A stretch of DNA of 37,396 nucleotides from Nitrospiraceae bacterium. GTDB taxonomy: Bacteria > Nitrospirota > Nitrospiria > Nitrospirales > Nitrospiraceae. The translations under genes were made by a program, and so were the position numbers. The notes under the pieces are model-generated. The model searched no databases. It was given only the letters and a program-made list of their open reading frames with translations, and was not told the DNA's origin. The stretch is from contig SHZW01000020.1 of assembly GCA_009692155.1 (NCBI GenBank), forward strand, positions 1-37,396, read 5' to 3'. Positions 8,805 through 15,850 of this stretch are shown in pieces. Position 1 is the first letter of the stretch, and each line of letters starts with the position of its first letter.

Positions 8805-9304
8805 CCCTGAGGGTGCATTCGCACAGGCCGGCCGGACGACAAGCCCTCCCGCTGGGTAGGGCTTGTTTGATGCTCCTGATGGCGCTCGGTCTGTGGGGAA
8901 GCGATCTTCAAGAGACGCGTGCCCAGCCGCCGGCGGCTCAAAAGGCCGCTCCGAAGAAGGAGATGACCAAGGAGGATGCGGTGCGCCTTGGCGAGGAGTT
9001 TGGAATCGTTGTCGAAGAGGTGGACGAGGACATTCGAAAAGAACTGAATCTCCAGCGGGTCGAAGGCGTGGCCGTGCTCGAGGTGATCGGAAACTCCCAG
9101 GCCGATTACGCCGGCATCAAGGTCAGGTCCATCATCAAGGAGATTGACAAGGTCGAAGTCAGAAATTTGATCGACTTCGGCAAGGCGCTCACGCGTGCCC
9201 TGGAACAATGCAATTTTACGGTGGGGACATACGAGACGGCGGATCCTGGAGATCCCGTCGGCTGGGGCGTGAACTTTCATTTCGTCGGATGCAAACGGGA
9301 TTGA
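8801..9304 (+). CDS. Exported single-PDZ-domain protein
   Basis: 167 residues. A basic N-terminus and a hydrophobic stretch (LMLLMALGLWG, about 24-34) point to Sec export. The mature part is a linker followed by one PDZ domain of the bacterial DegP/HtrA-like type (GVAVLEVIGNSQADYAGIKV, then DFGKALTRALEQC). No protease domain is attached, so it probably binds C-termini or exposed strands of a periplasmic partner. The GTG start overlaps the stop of NxrC-like gene 2 (GTGA), which suggests translational coupling. An internal ATG at 8870 is an alternative but would leave a poor signal peptide. Coupling to an NxrC-like gene makes a chaperone or tethering role for that protein a reasonable guess. 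Confidence 0.72.
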   Translation: MTLRVHSHRPAGRQALPLGRACLMLLMALGLWGSDLQETRAQPPAAQKAAPKKEMTKEDAVRLGEEFGIVVEEVDEDIRKELNLQRVEGVAVLEVIGNSQADYAGIKVRSIIKEIDKVEVRNLIDFGKALTRALEQCNFTVGTYETADPGDPVGWGVNFHFVGCKRD

Positions 9305-9335
9305 GCAGGGGATCGGGAGGACGGCTGGGTCGAGC

Positions 9336-10634
9336 ATGGGATTATTGAAGGCAGCGACGATGACCGGCGTGTTTGTGCTCGCCGTGGCAGCCGGCTGGTT
9401 GCTCTCCGGACCTGCCGGGGCTCAAAAGGCCGACAGCCAGGTGCCGGCCGACTGGGTCGAGCAGATCGAGAAGATTTTCATCCGATCGGAGGACTGCAAA
9501 CAGTGCCATGACCGGCACTATGAGGAATGGAAAGGCGCGCGCGAGCAGACGCCGGACTTGAAGACGTTCGGGCGAGTGGATGCGGCGCTGTTGCACGGCA
9601 CGTCGCTGGAGTCGCCGATCTTCCGAGCGGTGCTGGGAGTATGGCTGCAGACCAATCCGACGACGGACCAGAAGCGGCAGTGTCTTTCCTGCCATGTCCC
9701 CTCCACGACCGTCTTCCCGCAGCATGTCGAGAAAATTGCCACCCAGGTGCTGGCGGGGAAAGTCCAGGTTGAGGGCATCGGCTGCGCCTCCTGTCATTTG
9801 ATCCATGAGACGTCCAAGGATCCGGCAGCCCCCGTGCCGACGTTCAAACTGAAGCCCGGCAAGACGTTGTACGGCCCCTACGCCGATCCGGAGGAGAATC
9901 TGGTCCATCCGGCCGCACAGTCGGATCTCTTTCGGAGCGTCAATTTCTGCGCTTCCTGCCACTTCGATAAAGTCAAAGACGTCACGAAGCGTGAATTGCC
10001 AGGCGAAATTCTTCAGGGGACGGTCTGTCAGGATTGTCACATGGAGCCGTCGACCGGCAGTTCGACGTCCAAACGTGGCTCGATGACCCGCGCCATCGGC
10101 CGGCACTGGTTCCGGGGAGTCGTGATTCCGGGGGTCATGCTGAAGAACCGCAATCTGCAAGCCGAATGGATGCCGCGCGTGGACATCGAAGCCGCCAGGT
10201 CCGGCCAGGCCATTCAAGGCACGGTGTTGGTCCGGGTCGGCAGTCTGCCGCATAGTTTTCCTGACGGCGATCCGGTCTTGAAGCAGTTTTTTGTGACGAT
10301 CACGGCCAAGGATGCCAAGGGCCAGGTGCTGGCCTCCGAGGTCAAGCGGTTCGGCCTTCCCTTCGAGCAGATTGCACGGGGGCCCTTCCCGGAGCCGTTT
10401 ATCAAGGGGGGCACGACCAGGCGGGTGCCGTTTTCCCTCGCGTTCAAGGCGGGAGCGGCGCCGGCCAACATCGAGGCGATGCTGACCTACGCGCTTATCC
10501 CAGAGCCATCCCCCGGACTTCAGGAAAAGTACCTGGCCACGCTGGCGGGCGAGAAGGAACGCGCCGATGCGGTGAAACTGATCCAGGAATATTCCCAGCC
10601 ACGGGTCCTGACGTTTCGGACGAAAGCGTTGTAG
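9336..10634 (+). CDS. Periplasmic five-haem cytochrome c, copy A
   Basis: 432 residues with a signal peptide (about 1-29, AGA-Q junction) and five CXXCH haem c sites starting at C54, C116, C150, C205 and C231. The order and spacing, including the H-x-x-EEW segment after haem 1, resemble the cytochrome c554-like multihaem family. The C-terminal 180 residues form a beta-rich domain containing PHSFPDGDP at about 305-313, where the two five-haem relatives in this window have a similar H-x-x-P-x-G or H-x-x-P element. Such proteins carry electrons through the periplasm. It follows the PDZ gene by 31 bases and directly abuts the next cytochrome. I use the ATG at 9336. A second ATG at 9360 would shorten the signal peptide. 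Confidence 0.87.
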   Translation: MGLLKAATMTGVFVLAVAAGWLLSGPAGAQKADSQVPADWVEQIEKIFIRSEDCKQCHDRHYEEWKGAREQTPDLKTFGRVDAALLHGTSLESPIFRAVLGVWLQTNPTTDQKRQCLSCHVPSTTVFPQHVEKIATQVLAGKVQVEGIGCASCHLIHETSKDPAAPVPTFKLKPGKTLYGPYADPEENLVHPAAQSDLFRSVNFCASCHFDKVKDVTKRELPGEILQGTVCQDCHMEPSTGSSTSKRGSMTRAIGRHWFRGVVIPGVMLKNRNLQAEWMPRVDIEAARSGQAIQGTVLVRVGSLPHSFPDGDPVLKQFFVTITAKDAKGQVLASEVKRFGLPFEQIARGPFPEPFIKGGTTRRVPFSLAFKAGAAPANIEAMLTYALIPEPSPGLQEKYLATLAGEKERADAVKLIQEYSQPRVLTFRTKAL

Positions 10635-11900
10635 ATGGAGGCACGCGCGACGTTGATGGCGACATGGCGGCGACATGCGTGGACGCTGGTGCTGGCCGGC
10701 GGCATCGTGGCAGGGCTCATATTCTGGGGAGGCGGGCCGATCGGGTTGGCGCAGGACGCCAAGTCCAAGGGATCGATGGAGAAGGTGTTCCCTTCGTCCG
10801 CCAAGTGCAAGCGCTGCCATGAGCGGGCGTTCGAAGAGTGGGAAACGTCGCCGCTGTCCCGGTCCATCCATTCTCCCGTGTTTCGCGCGACGCTGGATCA
10901 GTATCTTGCCTCCGCCGTGGCCAAGGACAAGGTCCTGTGTCTGCGATGCCATGCGCCGCATGTGAATGAGTATCCGGAGCAGGCCGCCACCTTCCTCGCA
11001 GAGGTGAAATCGGGCGATCCCAAGATCGACGGGGTCGGGTGCGCCCAGTGCCATCTCATCAAGCAGGTGGACCGGACGAATCTTCAGCCGAGTCCCAAGT
11101 ACGAAACGGGCGGCAAGGCACTCTTCGGCCCGTACAAGGATTTCGTGCAGAATCTGGCGCATCAATCCGTCGAATTGGCGTTGTTTCGAAAGTCCGATCT
11201 GTGCCTGAACTGCCACCTGGCAGTGCCGACGGCGGCCAATCTCGGCAAAAGCAACGATTTGCTCGGCGGGTGGGAGACGAGCCAGGCGGTCAAGTCGGGG
11301 AAGGAATGCCAGACCTGCCATATGCCCGAGCAGGTCGGCGAGTCGGCCAACGGCGAGAACAAGCGCAAGGTGGCCAACCACTCGTTCCCCGGTCGGATCG
11401 GCAAACTGCGCCAGGAAGCGGCCAAGCTGGAGATCGCCACCGTCGTCAAGGGCGACCAGACGACCGTCAAGATCACCGTCCAGAGCCTGGTTCCGCACAA
11501 TCTGCCCGCGACCCATCCCGGTTGGGCGAAAGTGGTGCTGGAACTCGCGATCAAGGGTAAAAATCTAACGACGGTATTTTCAGGGCAACGTTTGTACGGC
11601 CGGACCTATGCCAATGCGAAGAGCCAGAAAACGGTCTTCGACTTCGAGGCGGTGAAAGTGCTGGACGACACAGTGCTGAAGCCGGAAGAGACGAGAGTCG
11701 AAATTTTTACATTCCCCACGCCGAAAGACACCAAGACGTTCGACGTCGAGGCGTCCCTGGTGTATGCACCGGTGTCCGGCCCTCCGGCGTTTCTCCAGCG
11801 CATCGAGGCCGAATCTTCAGCGGGCGCGCAAGATCCCGCCTTCCAGCCGATTCCCATTGCCAGGCAGGTGGTGAATGTCCCGGTGACACCGGGCGGGTAG
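10635..11900 (+). CDS. Periplasmic five-haem cytochrome c, copy B
   Basis: 421 residues with an N-terminal hydrophobic segment (about 17-31) that is a signal peptide or anchor, and five CXXCH sites starting at C58, C102, C136, C190 and C215. Layout and landmarks (FEEW after haem 1, GVGCAQCHLI at haem 3, LFGPYKDF, a PHNLPATHP element in the C-terminal beta domain) match copy A, so the pair arose by tandem duplication and then diverged. The ATG immediately follows the stop of copy A with no spacer, so the two are almost surely co-translated. An ATG at 10656 is possible. Two similar electron carriers in series or as partners of two NxrC-like proteins is an attractive but untested idea. The block ends here with a strong stem-loop. 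Confidence 0.87.
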   Translation: MEARATLMATWRRHAWTLVLAGGIVAGLIFWGGGPIGLAQDAKSKGSMEKVFPSSAKCKRCHERAFEEWETSPLSRSIHSPVFRATLDQYLASAVAKDKVLCLRCHAPHVNEYPEQAATFLAEVKSGDPKIDGVGCAQCHLIKQVDRTNLQPSPKYETGGKALFGPYKDFVQNLAHQSVELALFRKSDLCLNCHLAVPTAANLGKSNDLLGGWETSQAVKSGKECQTCHMPEQVGESANGENKRKVANHSFPGRIGKLRQEAAKLEIATVVKGDQTTVKITVQSLVPHNLPATHPGWAKVVLELAIKGKNLTTVFSGQRLYGRTYANAKSQKTVFDFEAVKVLDDTVLKPEETRVEIFTFPTPKDTKTFDVEASLVYAPVSGPPAFLQRIEAESSAGAQDPAFQPIPIARQVVNVPVTPGG

Positions 11901-11903
11901 TTC

Positions 11904-11931
11904 CCGCGAAACAACCTGAATTGTTTCGCGG
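11904..11931 (+). terminator. Stem-loop at the end of the cytochrome block
   Basis: A perfect 11-base stem (11904-11914 with 11921-11931, CCGCGAAACAA) with a 6-base loop begins 4 bases after the cytochrome stop codon. There is no clean T-run, so it may be a terminator that needs help or an mRNA 3'-end stabiliser. Confidence 0.5.
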
Positions 11932-11934
11932 AAT

Positions 11935-11976
11935 GCTCAATGTTCAATTGAGAATTGTAAATTAATAATTGAACAT
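11935..11976. repeat. Degenerate 7-bp-period repeat (six units ending in AAT/CAT)
   Basis: Six consecutive heptamers such as GTTCAAT, TGAGAAT and TGTAAAT run in exact 7-base phase. The outer part also forms a 12-base inverted repeat (11938-11949 with 11967-11978). It is far more AT-rich than its surroundings. A further stem (11985-11992 with 11996-12003) follows and overlaps the stop codon of the - strand gene. Confidence 0.6.
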
Positions 11977-11997
11977 TGGGGCGCGAATAGCGTTTCG

Positions 11998-12252
11998 CTA
12001 TTCCGCCACAATTGTCGAGCCGGGCGATTTCATCTTGAAAATTTGAATCGCAGCGTACATCCCCTTGGCGGGGTGATTGAGGATCAGGCGGGAGTTCGTC
12101 ACGCGGGTATCGATCAATTCGTACTGGCCGCCGCTGTAATAGACGTCGCACGCATCGATCTGGCAATTCTTGTAGACGTGATTGTCCAGCACCAGCTTGG
12201 TCTTGCTGAACGTCTGCCCGTCGACGACGATATAGTTCGGCTCGAGTCCCAT
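11998..12252 (-). CDS. Small beta-helix-like hypothetical protein
   Basis: 84 residues, no signal peptide. The pattern LVLDNHVYKNCQIDACDVYY, with alternating small and polar residues and regularly spaced Cys and Asn, resembles a few coils of a pentapeptide-repeat or parallel beta-helix fold. No function can be named. GGAG stands 9 bases before the ATG on the minus strand. A possible promoter lies at 12273-12302. It is convergent with the cytochrome block, and its stop codon falls inside a short inverted repeat. Confidence 0.65.
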   Translation of the reverse strand: MGLEPNYIVVDGQTFSKTKLVLDNHVYKNCQIDACDVYYSGGQYELIDTRVTNSRLILNHPAKGMYAAIQIFKMKSPGSTIVAE

Positions 12253-12272
12253 CGATGGTTTCTCCAGCGCGC

Positions 12273-12302
12273 ACTATAGCAAGTCCCGTCCCTCATCCGC
12301 AA
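12273..12302 (-). promoter_or_regulatory. Possible promoter for the small - strand gene
   Basis: Read on the minus strand, TTGCGG (12302-12297) and TATAGT (12278-12273) are 18 bases apart, about 20 bases ahead of the start codon. Only a moderate match. Confidence 0.35.
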
Positions 12303-12430
12303 ACGCAAGCATCCATGTGTTTACTGCCGCATGGCATCTGTGTTAAGTAGCGCGCGGTCGTCTGTACGTGCAACGTGGCGTCGTACCGTGCCGTGCGTGA
12401 TTGAGTCCGTGCGAACGTGTGAAAGGATGA

Positions 12431-14530
12431 ATGGCCAAGTCAGCTGCAGCGCCAGCCAAACGCAAGGCTCCAGCCAAGCCCGCTCCTGCCCCAGTCGAGT
12501 CCACGAAACCCGGTTCACGTGGAAACCGCCAGGCGGAGTCCGTGACTGCCGTGGAAATGGGCGCGCGGCAACGGGAGATTTCCGTCTCCGAGTTCTTTAC
12601 CAAAAATCGACATCTATTGGGATTCGACAATCCGCGCAAAGCCCTGCTGACCTGCGTGAAGGAAGCGGTCGATAACGCGCTGGATGCCTGCGAGGAAGCG
12701 GGGATTCTTCCAGACCTCCTGGTCAGGCTGGAGGTGGTGGCGAACGGAGAGGCCACGCCTGCCGTGAGCCAGGCGACGCGGTTTCGGATCACCGTCGGCG
12801 ACAACGGGCCCGGCATTGTGAAGCAGCAGATTCCGAGGATTTTTGCGAAACTGCTCTATGGGTCGAAGTTCCATCGCTTGCGGATGAGCCGCGGCCAGCA
12901 GGGGATCGGCATTTCCGCCGCCGGCATGTACGGCCAGCTCACGACCGGAAAGCCGGTGAAGATCATCTCGCGCACGGGTGCCCGGTCGGCGGCCCATTAT
13001 TTCGAAGTGCAGATCGACACGAAGAAGAACGAGCCGCGCATCCTGGATAACAAGCAGCTCGACTGGGATCAGCCGAGAGGGACGCAGGTGACAATTGAAG
13101 TGGAGGGGCGCTACCAGAAAGGGCGCGCCTCGGTCGATGAATATCTGGAGCAGACGATCATCGCCAATCCGCACGTCCATCTTGTGTACGCGACGCCGGA
13201 GGGCGAGACCAAAACCTACCCGCGCACGTACAACGAGTTGCCGCCCTCGCCGCGTGAAATCAAGCCGCATCCATACGGCATCGAGTTCGGGATGTTCCTC
13301 AAGATGCTTCACGATACCAAGAGCCATTCGCTGTCGGGTTTCCTCGCCGCCGACTTCTGCCGGGTGTCGTCCGCACTGGCGGCGGAGATGTGCAGGACGG
13401 CCAGGCTTGCACCGCATGCCCGCCCGCGCAACATTCACGGGCATGCGGCGGAAACGCTCTACAAGACGATTCAAACCACCAAGATCATGGCGCCGCCGAC
13501 GAACTGCCTGGCCCCGATCGGCGAGCAGGCCATTCTTTCGGGTCTCTACAAGCAGATCAAGGGCGAGTTCTACACGGCGGTGAGCCGTCCGCCGACGGTG
13601 TATCGCGGCAATCCCTTCATCATCGAGGCGGGGCTGGCCTACGGCAAACGGCCGGAGGCAGCCGCGACGGAGAAAAAACCAGCGGACAGGCCGCTGGCGG
13701 AAGGGGAGGAGCACGAGGGGGACGACGAACTGGCCCGCGTGATTCGCTACGCCAACCGCGTCCCGCTGCTCTATCAGCAGTCGGCCTGTGCGACGTTCAA
13801 GGCCGTGCTCGATACGACCTGGCGGAACTATGGCGTGACGCAGTCGCGCGGAGCCCTGCCGGCCGGTCCGCTGGTCATCTTTGTTCACATGGCGTCCGTG
13901 TGGGTGCCGTTCACGAGCGAATCGAAGGAAGCGATTGCGGATTACGACGAGATTCGAAAAGACATCACGCTGGCGCTCCGCGAGTGCGGCCGGCGGCTGG
14001 GGCTGTTTCTCCGGCGGCGGGAGCGGGCGCAGGGCGAGTTTCGCCGCCGGAACATTTTCGAGCTATACATCGAGGAAGTGGCCGAAGCGTGCAATCATCT
14101 CAAGGGCGGGAAGTTGAACACGGAGAAGCTCAAAGCCCAGTTGCAGAAGATCGCGAACTCGCGCACCGGCGGCATGAAGACGGATGAGACCCTGGGGAAG
14201 ACCGGCAGCGGTCCCGAAGGCCTGCCCCACTCGATCATCGTCACGGCCGAGGGGATTGAAGGGGAGGTGGCGGCGGCTATTGAGGGCGTGGGGGCTGGTT
14301 CGTCCGAGATTGCATCAACCCCGCAGGCTGACCTGCTTTCCAGGGAGTCGCTGCCAGGAAAACAGAGCAAGACCGGTTCGAAACCGGCCAAGCCTGGTCC
14401 GGCAGGGAAGCCTCAGAAAGGCACGGCGGCACAATTGGGGCTGTTTGCGGGCACATCATCCGGCAGCAGGAAATCCCATGCGAAACCAGGCAAGGCAGGC
14501 AAGACCTCCACTGCCAGGCATAAGAAGTAG
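12431..14530 (+). CDS. top6B: DNA topoisomerase VI subunit B (ATPase)
   Basis: Subunit B of the type IIB topoisomerase VI binds ATP and drives passage of one DNA duplex through a break made by subunit A. The 699-residue protein has a GHKL ATPase fold: N-box KEAVDNALDA with catalytic Glu78 and Asn82, DNGPGI at 124-129, and the glycine-rich lid GQQGIGISAAG at 155-165. A transducer domain follows (ITLALRECGRRLGLFLRRRE region). It is longer than usual because of a Lys/Ala/Pro-rich head (1-40) and a basic Gly/Pro/Lys-rich tail (about 635-699), probably disordered and DNA-contacting. The ATG at 12431 has AAGGA just upstream. It lies 6 bases from the subunit A gene. Topo VI is typical of archaea and plants and patchy in bacteria, so acquisition by transfer long ago is likely. 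Confidence 0.94.
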   Translation: MAKSAAAPAKRKAPAKPAPAPVESTKPGSRGNRQAESVTAVEMGARQREISVSEFFTKNRHLLGFDNPRKALLTCVKEAVDNALDACEEAGILPDLLVRLEVVANGEATPAVSQATRFRITVGDNGPGIVKQQIPRIFAKLLYGSKFHRLRMSRGQQGIGISAAGMYGQLTTGKPVKIISRTGARSAAHYFEVQIDTKKNEPRILDNKQLDWDQPRGTQVTIEVEGRYQKGRASVDEYLEQTIIANPHVHLVYATPEGETKTYPRTYNELPPSPREIKPHPYGIEFGMFLKMLHDTKSHSLSGFLAADFCRVSSALAAEMCRTARLAPHARPRNIHGHAAETLYKTIQTTKIMAPPTNCLAPIGEQAILSGLYKQIKGEFYTAVSRPPTVYRGNPFIIEAGLAYGKRPEAAATEKKPADRPLAEGEEHEGDDELARVIRYANRVPLLYQQSACATFKAVLDTTWRNYGVTQSRGALPAGPLVIFVHMASVWVPFTSESKEAIADYDEIRKDITLALRECGRRLGLFLRRRERAQGEFRRRNIFELYIEEVAEACNHLKGGKLNTEKLKAQLQKIANSRTGGMKTDETLGKTGSGPEGLPHSIIVTAEGIEGEVAAAIEGVGAGSSEIASTPQADLLSRESLPGKQSKTGSKPAKPGPAGKPQKGTAAQLGLFAGTSSGSRKSHAKPGKAGKTSTARHKK

Positions 14531-14536
14531 GACACC

Positions 14537-15643
14537 ATGGCCAAGACAAAACACAAGCGTAATGGTGCAGTTGCGAAAAGACTGATCGGTTTGGCCGACG
14601 TGGTCATCGACGCCGCGGATCGGTCCAAGGATCCGACGCTCGCGATCCCCATCCGCGCCCTGTCGAACGTCTCGTTCAACCCGCGCAATGGCCTGATCGA
14701 GATGGGAAAAAAGAAACAGGCGCGGTCCTTCTTCAACGTGGCCATGGCGAAGAAGTTCATGCAGACGATTCTCGTGGCCGACGCGCTCTCGGAGCTCCAG
14801 CGCTCGGACCTCACCACCTCGCTCAGGGAAATCTATTACCGCACGAAGCACACGATCAAGGACTCGCACGAAAACACGTTCGACACGCAGGATGAATCGG
14901 ACCCGGTCATCGAGGATCTGGAAGTGTCGCTCGCGGCGCTACGTGAAGAACTGCACGTGCGGGCGGAGAACGGCGGCAGCGTGGTCGGGCCGCTGGTGCT
15001 GGAGGACGACGGCGACCGTGTGGACTGTGCCAGGTTGGGCAAGGGCGGCTATTCGGTGCCCTCGATCGTGGAGCCGGGGTATGTGGATATCCGCCGCTGC
15101 ACGGCCGACTTCGTGCTGCTCGTCGAAAAGGGCACGCAGTGGAACCGGCTGTCTGAGGACAAATTCTGGAAACGCTACAACTGCGTGCTGTTGACGGGCA
15201 ACGGCCAGCCGCCCCGCGGAGTCCGCCGCCTGGCGCGCCGGCTCCACGAGGAATACAAGCTGCCGGTTTACGTGCTGGTCGATAACGATCCCTGGGGCTA
15301 CTACATCTATTCGGTGGTCAAGCAGGGTTCGATCAATCTCGCATTCGAAAGCCAGCGCATGGCGATTCCGAAAGCGAAGTTTGTCGGCCTCTCCAGCGCG
15401 GACCCCGAACGGTACGGGCTGCCGCGCACCGTGGGGATCAAGCTCAACGACAAGGACATCACGCGTGCGAAGGAATTGCTCAACTACCAGTGGTTTCAGA
15501 AACCGGCCTGGCAGGTGGAGATCAAGCGGATGCTCGCGAGCGGGCTCAAGTACGAACTGGACGCCCTCGCCAACAAGGATTTCCAATACCTCACCAAGAA
15601 ATATCTTCCGCGGAAACTGAAAGAAAAAGACTGGATCGATTAG
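14537..15643 (+). CDS. top6A: DNA topoisomerase VI subunit A (Spo11-type)
   Basis: Subunit A cuts both DNA strands through a tyrosine of its winged-helix domain and is the relative of eukaryotic Spo11. The 368-residue protein has the REIYYRTK motif with Tyr100/Tyr101, one of which is the nucleophile, and a Toprim domain with Glu197 (LLVEKG) and the metal-binding Asp249-x-Asp251 (LVDNDPWG). The usual end-of-Toprim segment DPERYGLP is present. Length matches the archaeal family. It is preceded by subunit B with a 6-base gap and its ribosome-binding bases overlap the B stop codon, so both subunits are made in step. All residues needed for activity appear present. Confidence 0.95.
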   Translation: MAKTKHKRNGAVAKRLIGLADVVIDAADRSKDPTLAIPIRALSNVSFNPRNGLIEMGKKKQARSFFNVAMAKKFMQTILVADALSELQRSDLTTSLREIYYRTKHTIKDSHENTFDTQDESDPVIEDLEVSLAALREELHVRAENGGSVVGPLVLEDDGDRVDCARLGKGGYSVPSIVEPGYVDIRRCTADFVLLVEKGTQWNRLSEDKFWKRYNCVLLTGNGQPPRGVRRLARRLHEEYKLPVYVLVDNDPWGYYIYSVVKQGSINLAFESQRMAIPKAKFVGLSSADPERYGLPRTVGIKLNDKDITRAKELLNYQWFQKPAWQVEIKRMLASGLKYELDALANKDFQYLTKKYLPRKLKEKDWID

Positions 15644-15670
15644 GTTCTGGTCCGCCCCAGGTATTTTGTC

Positions 15671-15741
15671 TTGATACCCCCGCATCATCTGTATAGAATG
15701 GCCAGACTTTTCAGTCAGTTAGATACCTGACGCGAATCTGG
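15671..15741 (+). promoter_or_regulatory. Possible promoter and leader hairpin before hppA
   Basis: TTGATA (15671-15676) and TATAGAAT (15692-15699) are 15 bases apart, which is short. Just after the expected start, nested complementary segments (15702-15706 with 15737-15741, and 15714-15718 with 15727-15731) could fold into a hairpin. The match is weak. Confidence 0.3.
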
Positions 15742-15850
15742 ATTGCCCGTCGTTTCCCCTTCTCAATCACCGGGTTTGGCCGGGTTTTGATGGGTTGAAG
15801 CAATGGGTGCCGTACAACAGAAGAGTTCTTAATCACGGGAGGAGATTGAA

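Noticed and set aside
9342-11516. A 724-codon open frame on the - strand opposite both cytochromes
   Set aside because: It is the antisense shadow of two genes with clear CXXCH motifs and signal peptides; high GC makes long shadow frames common here.
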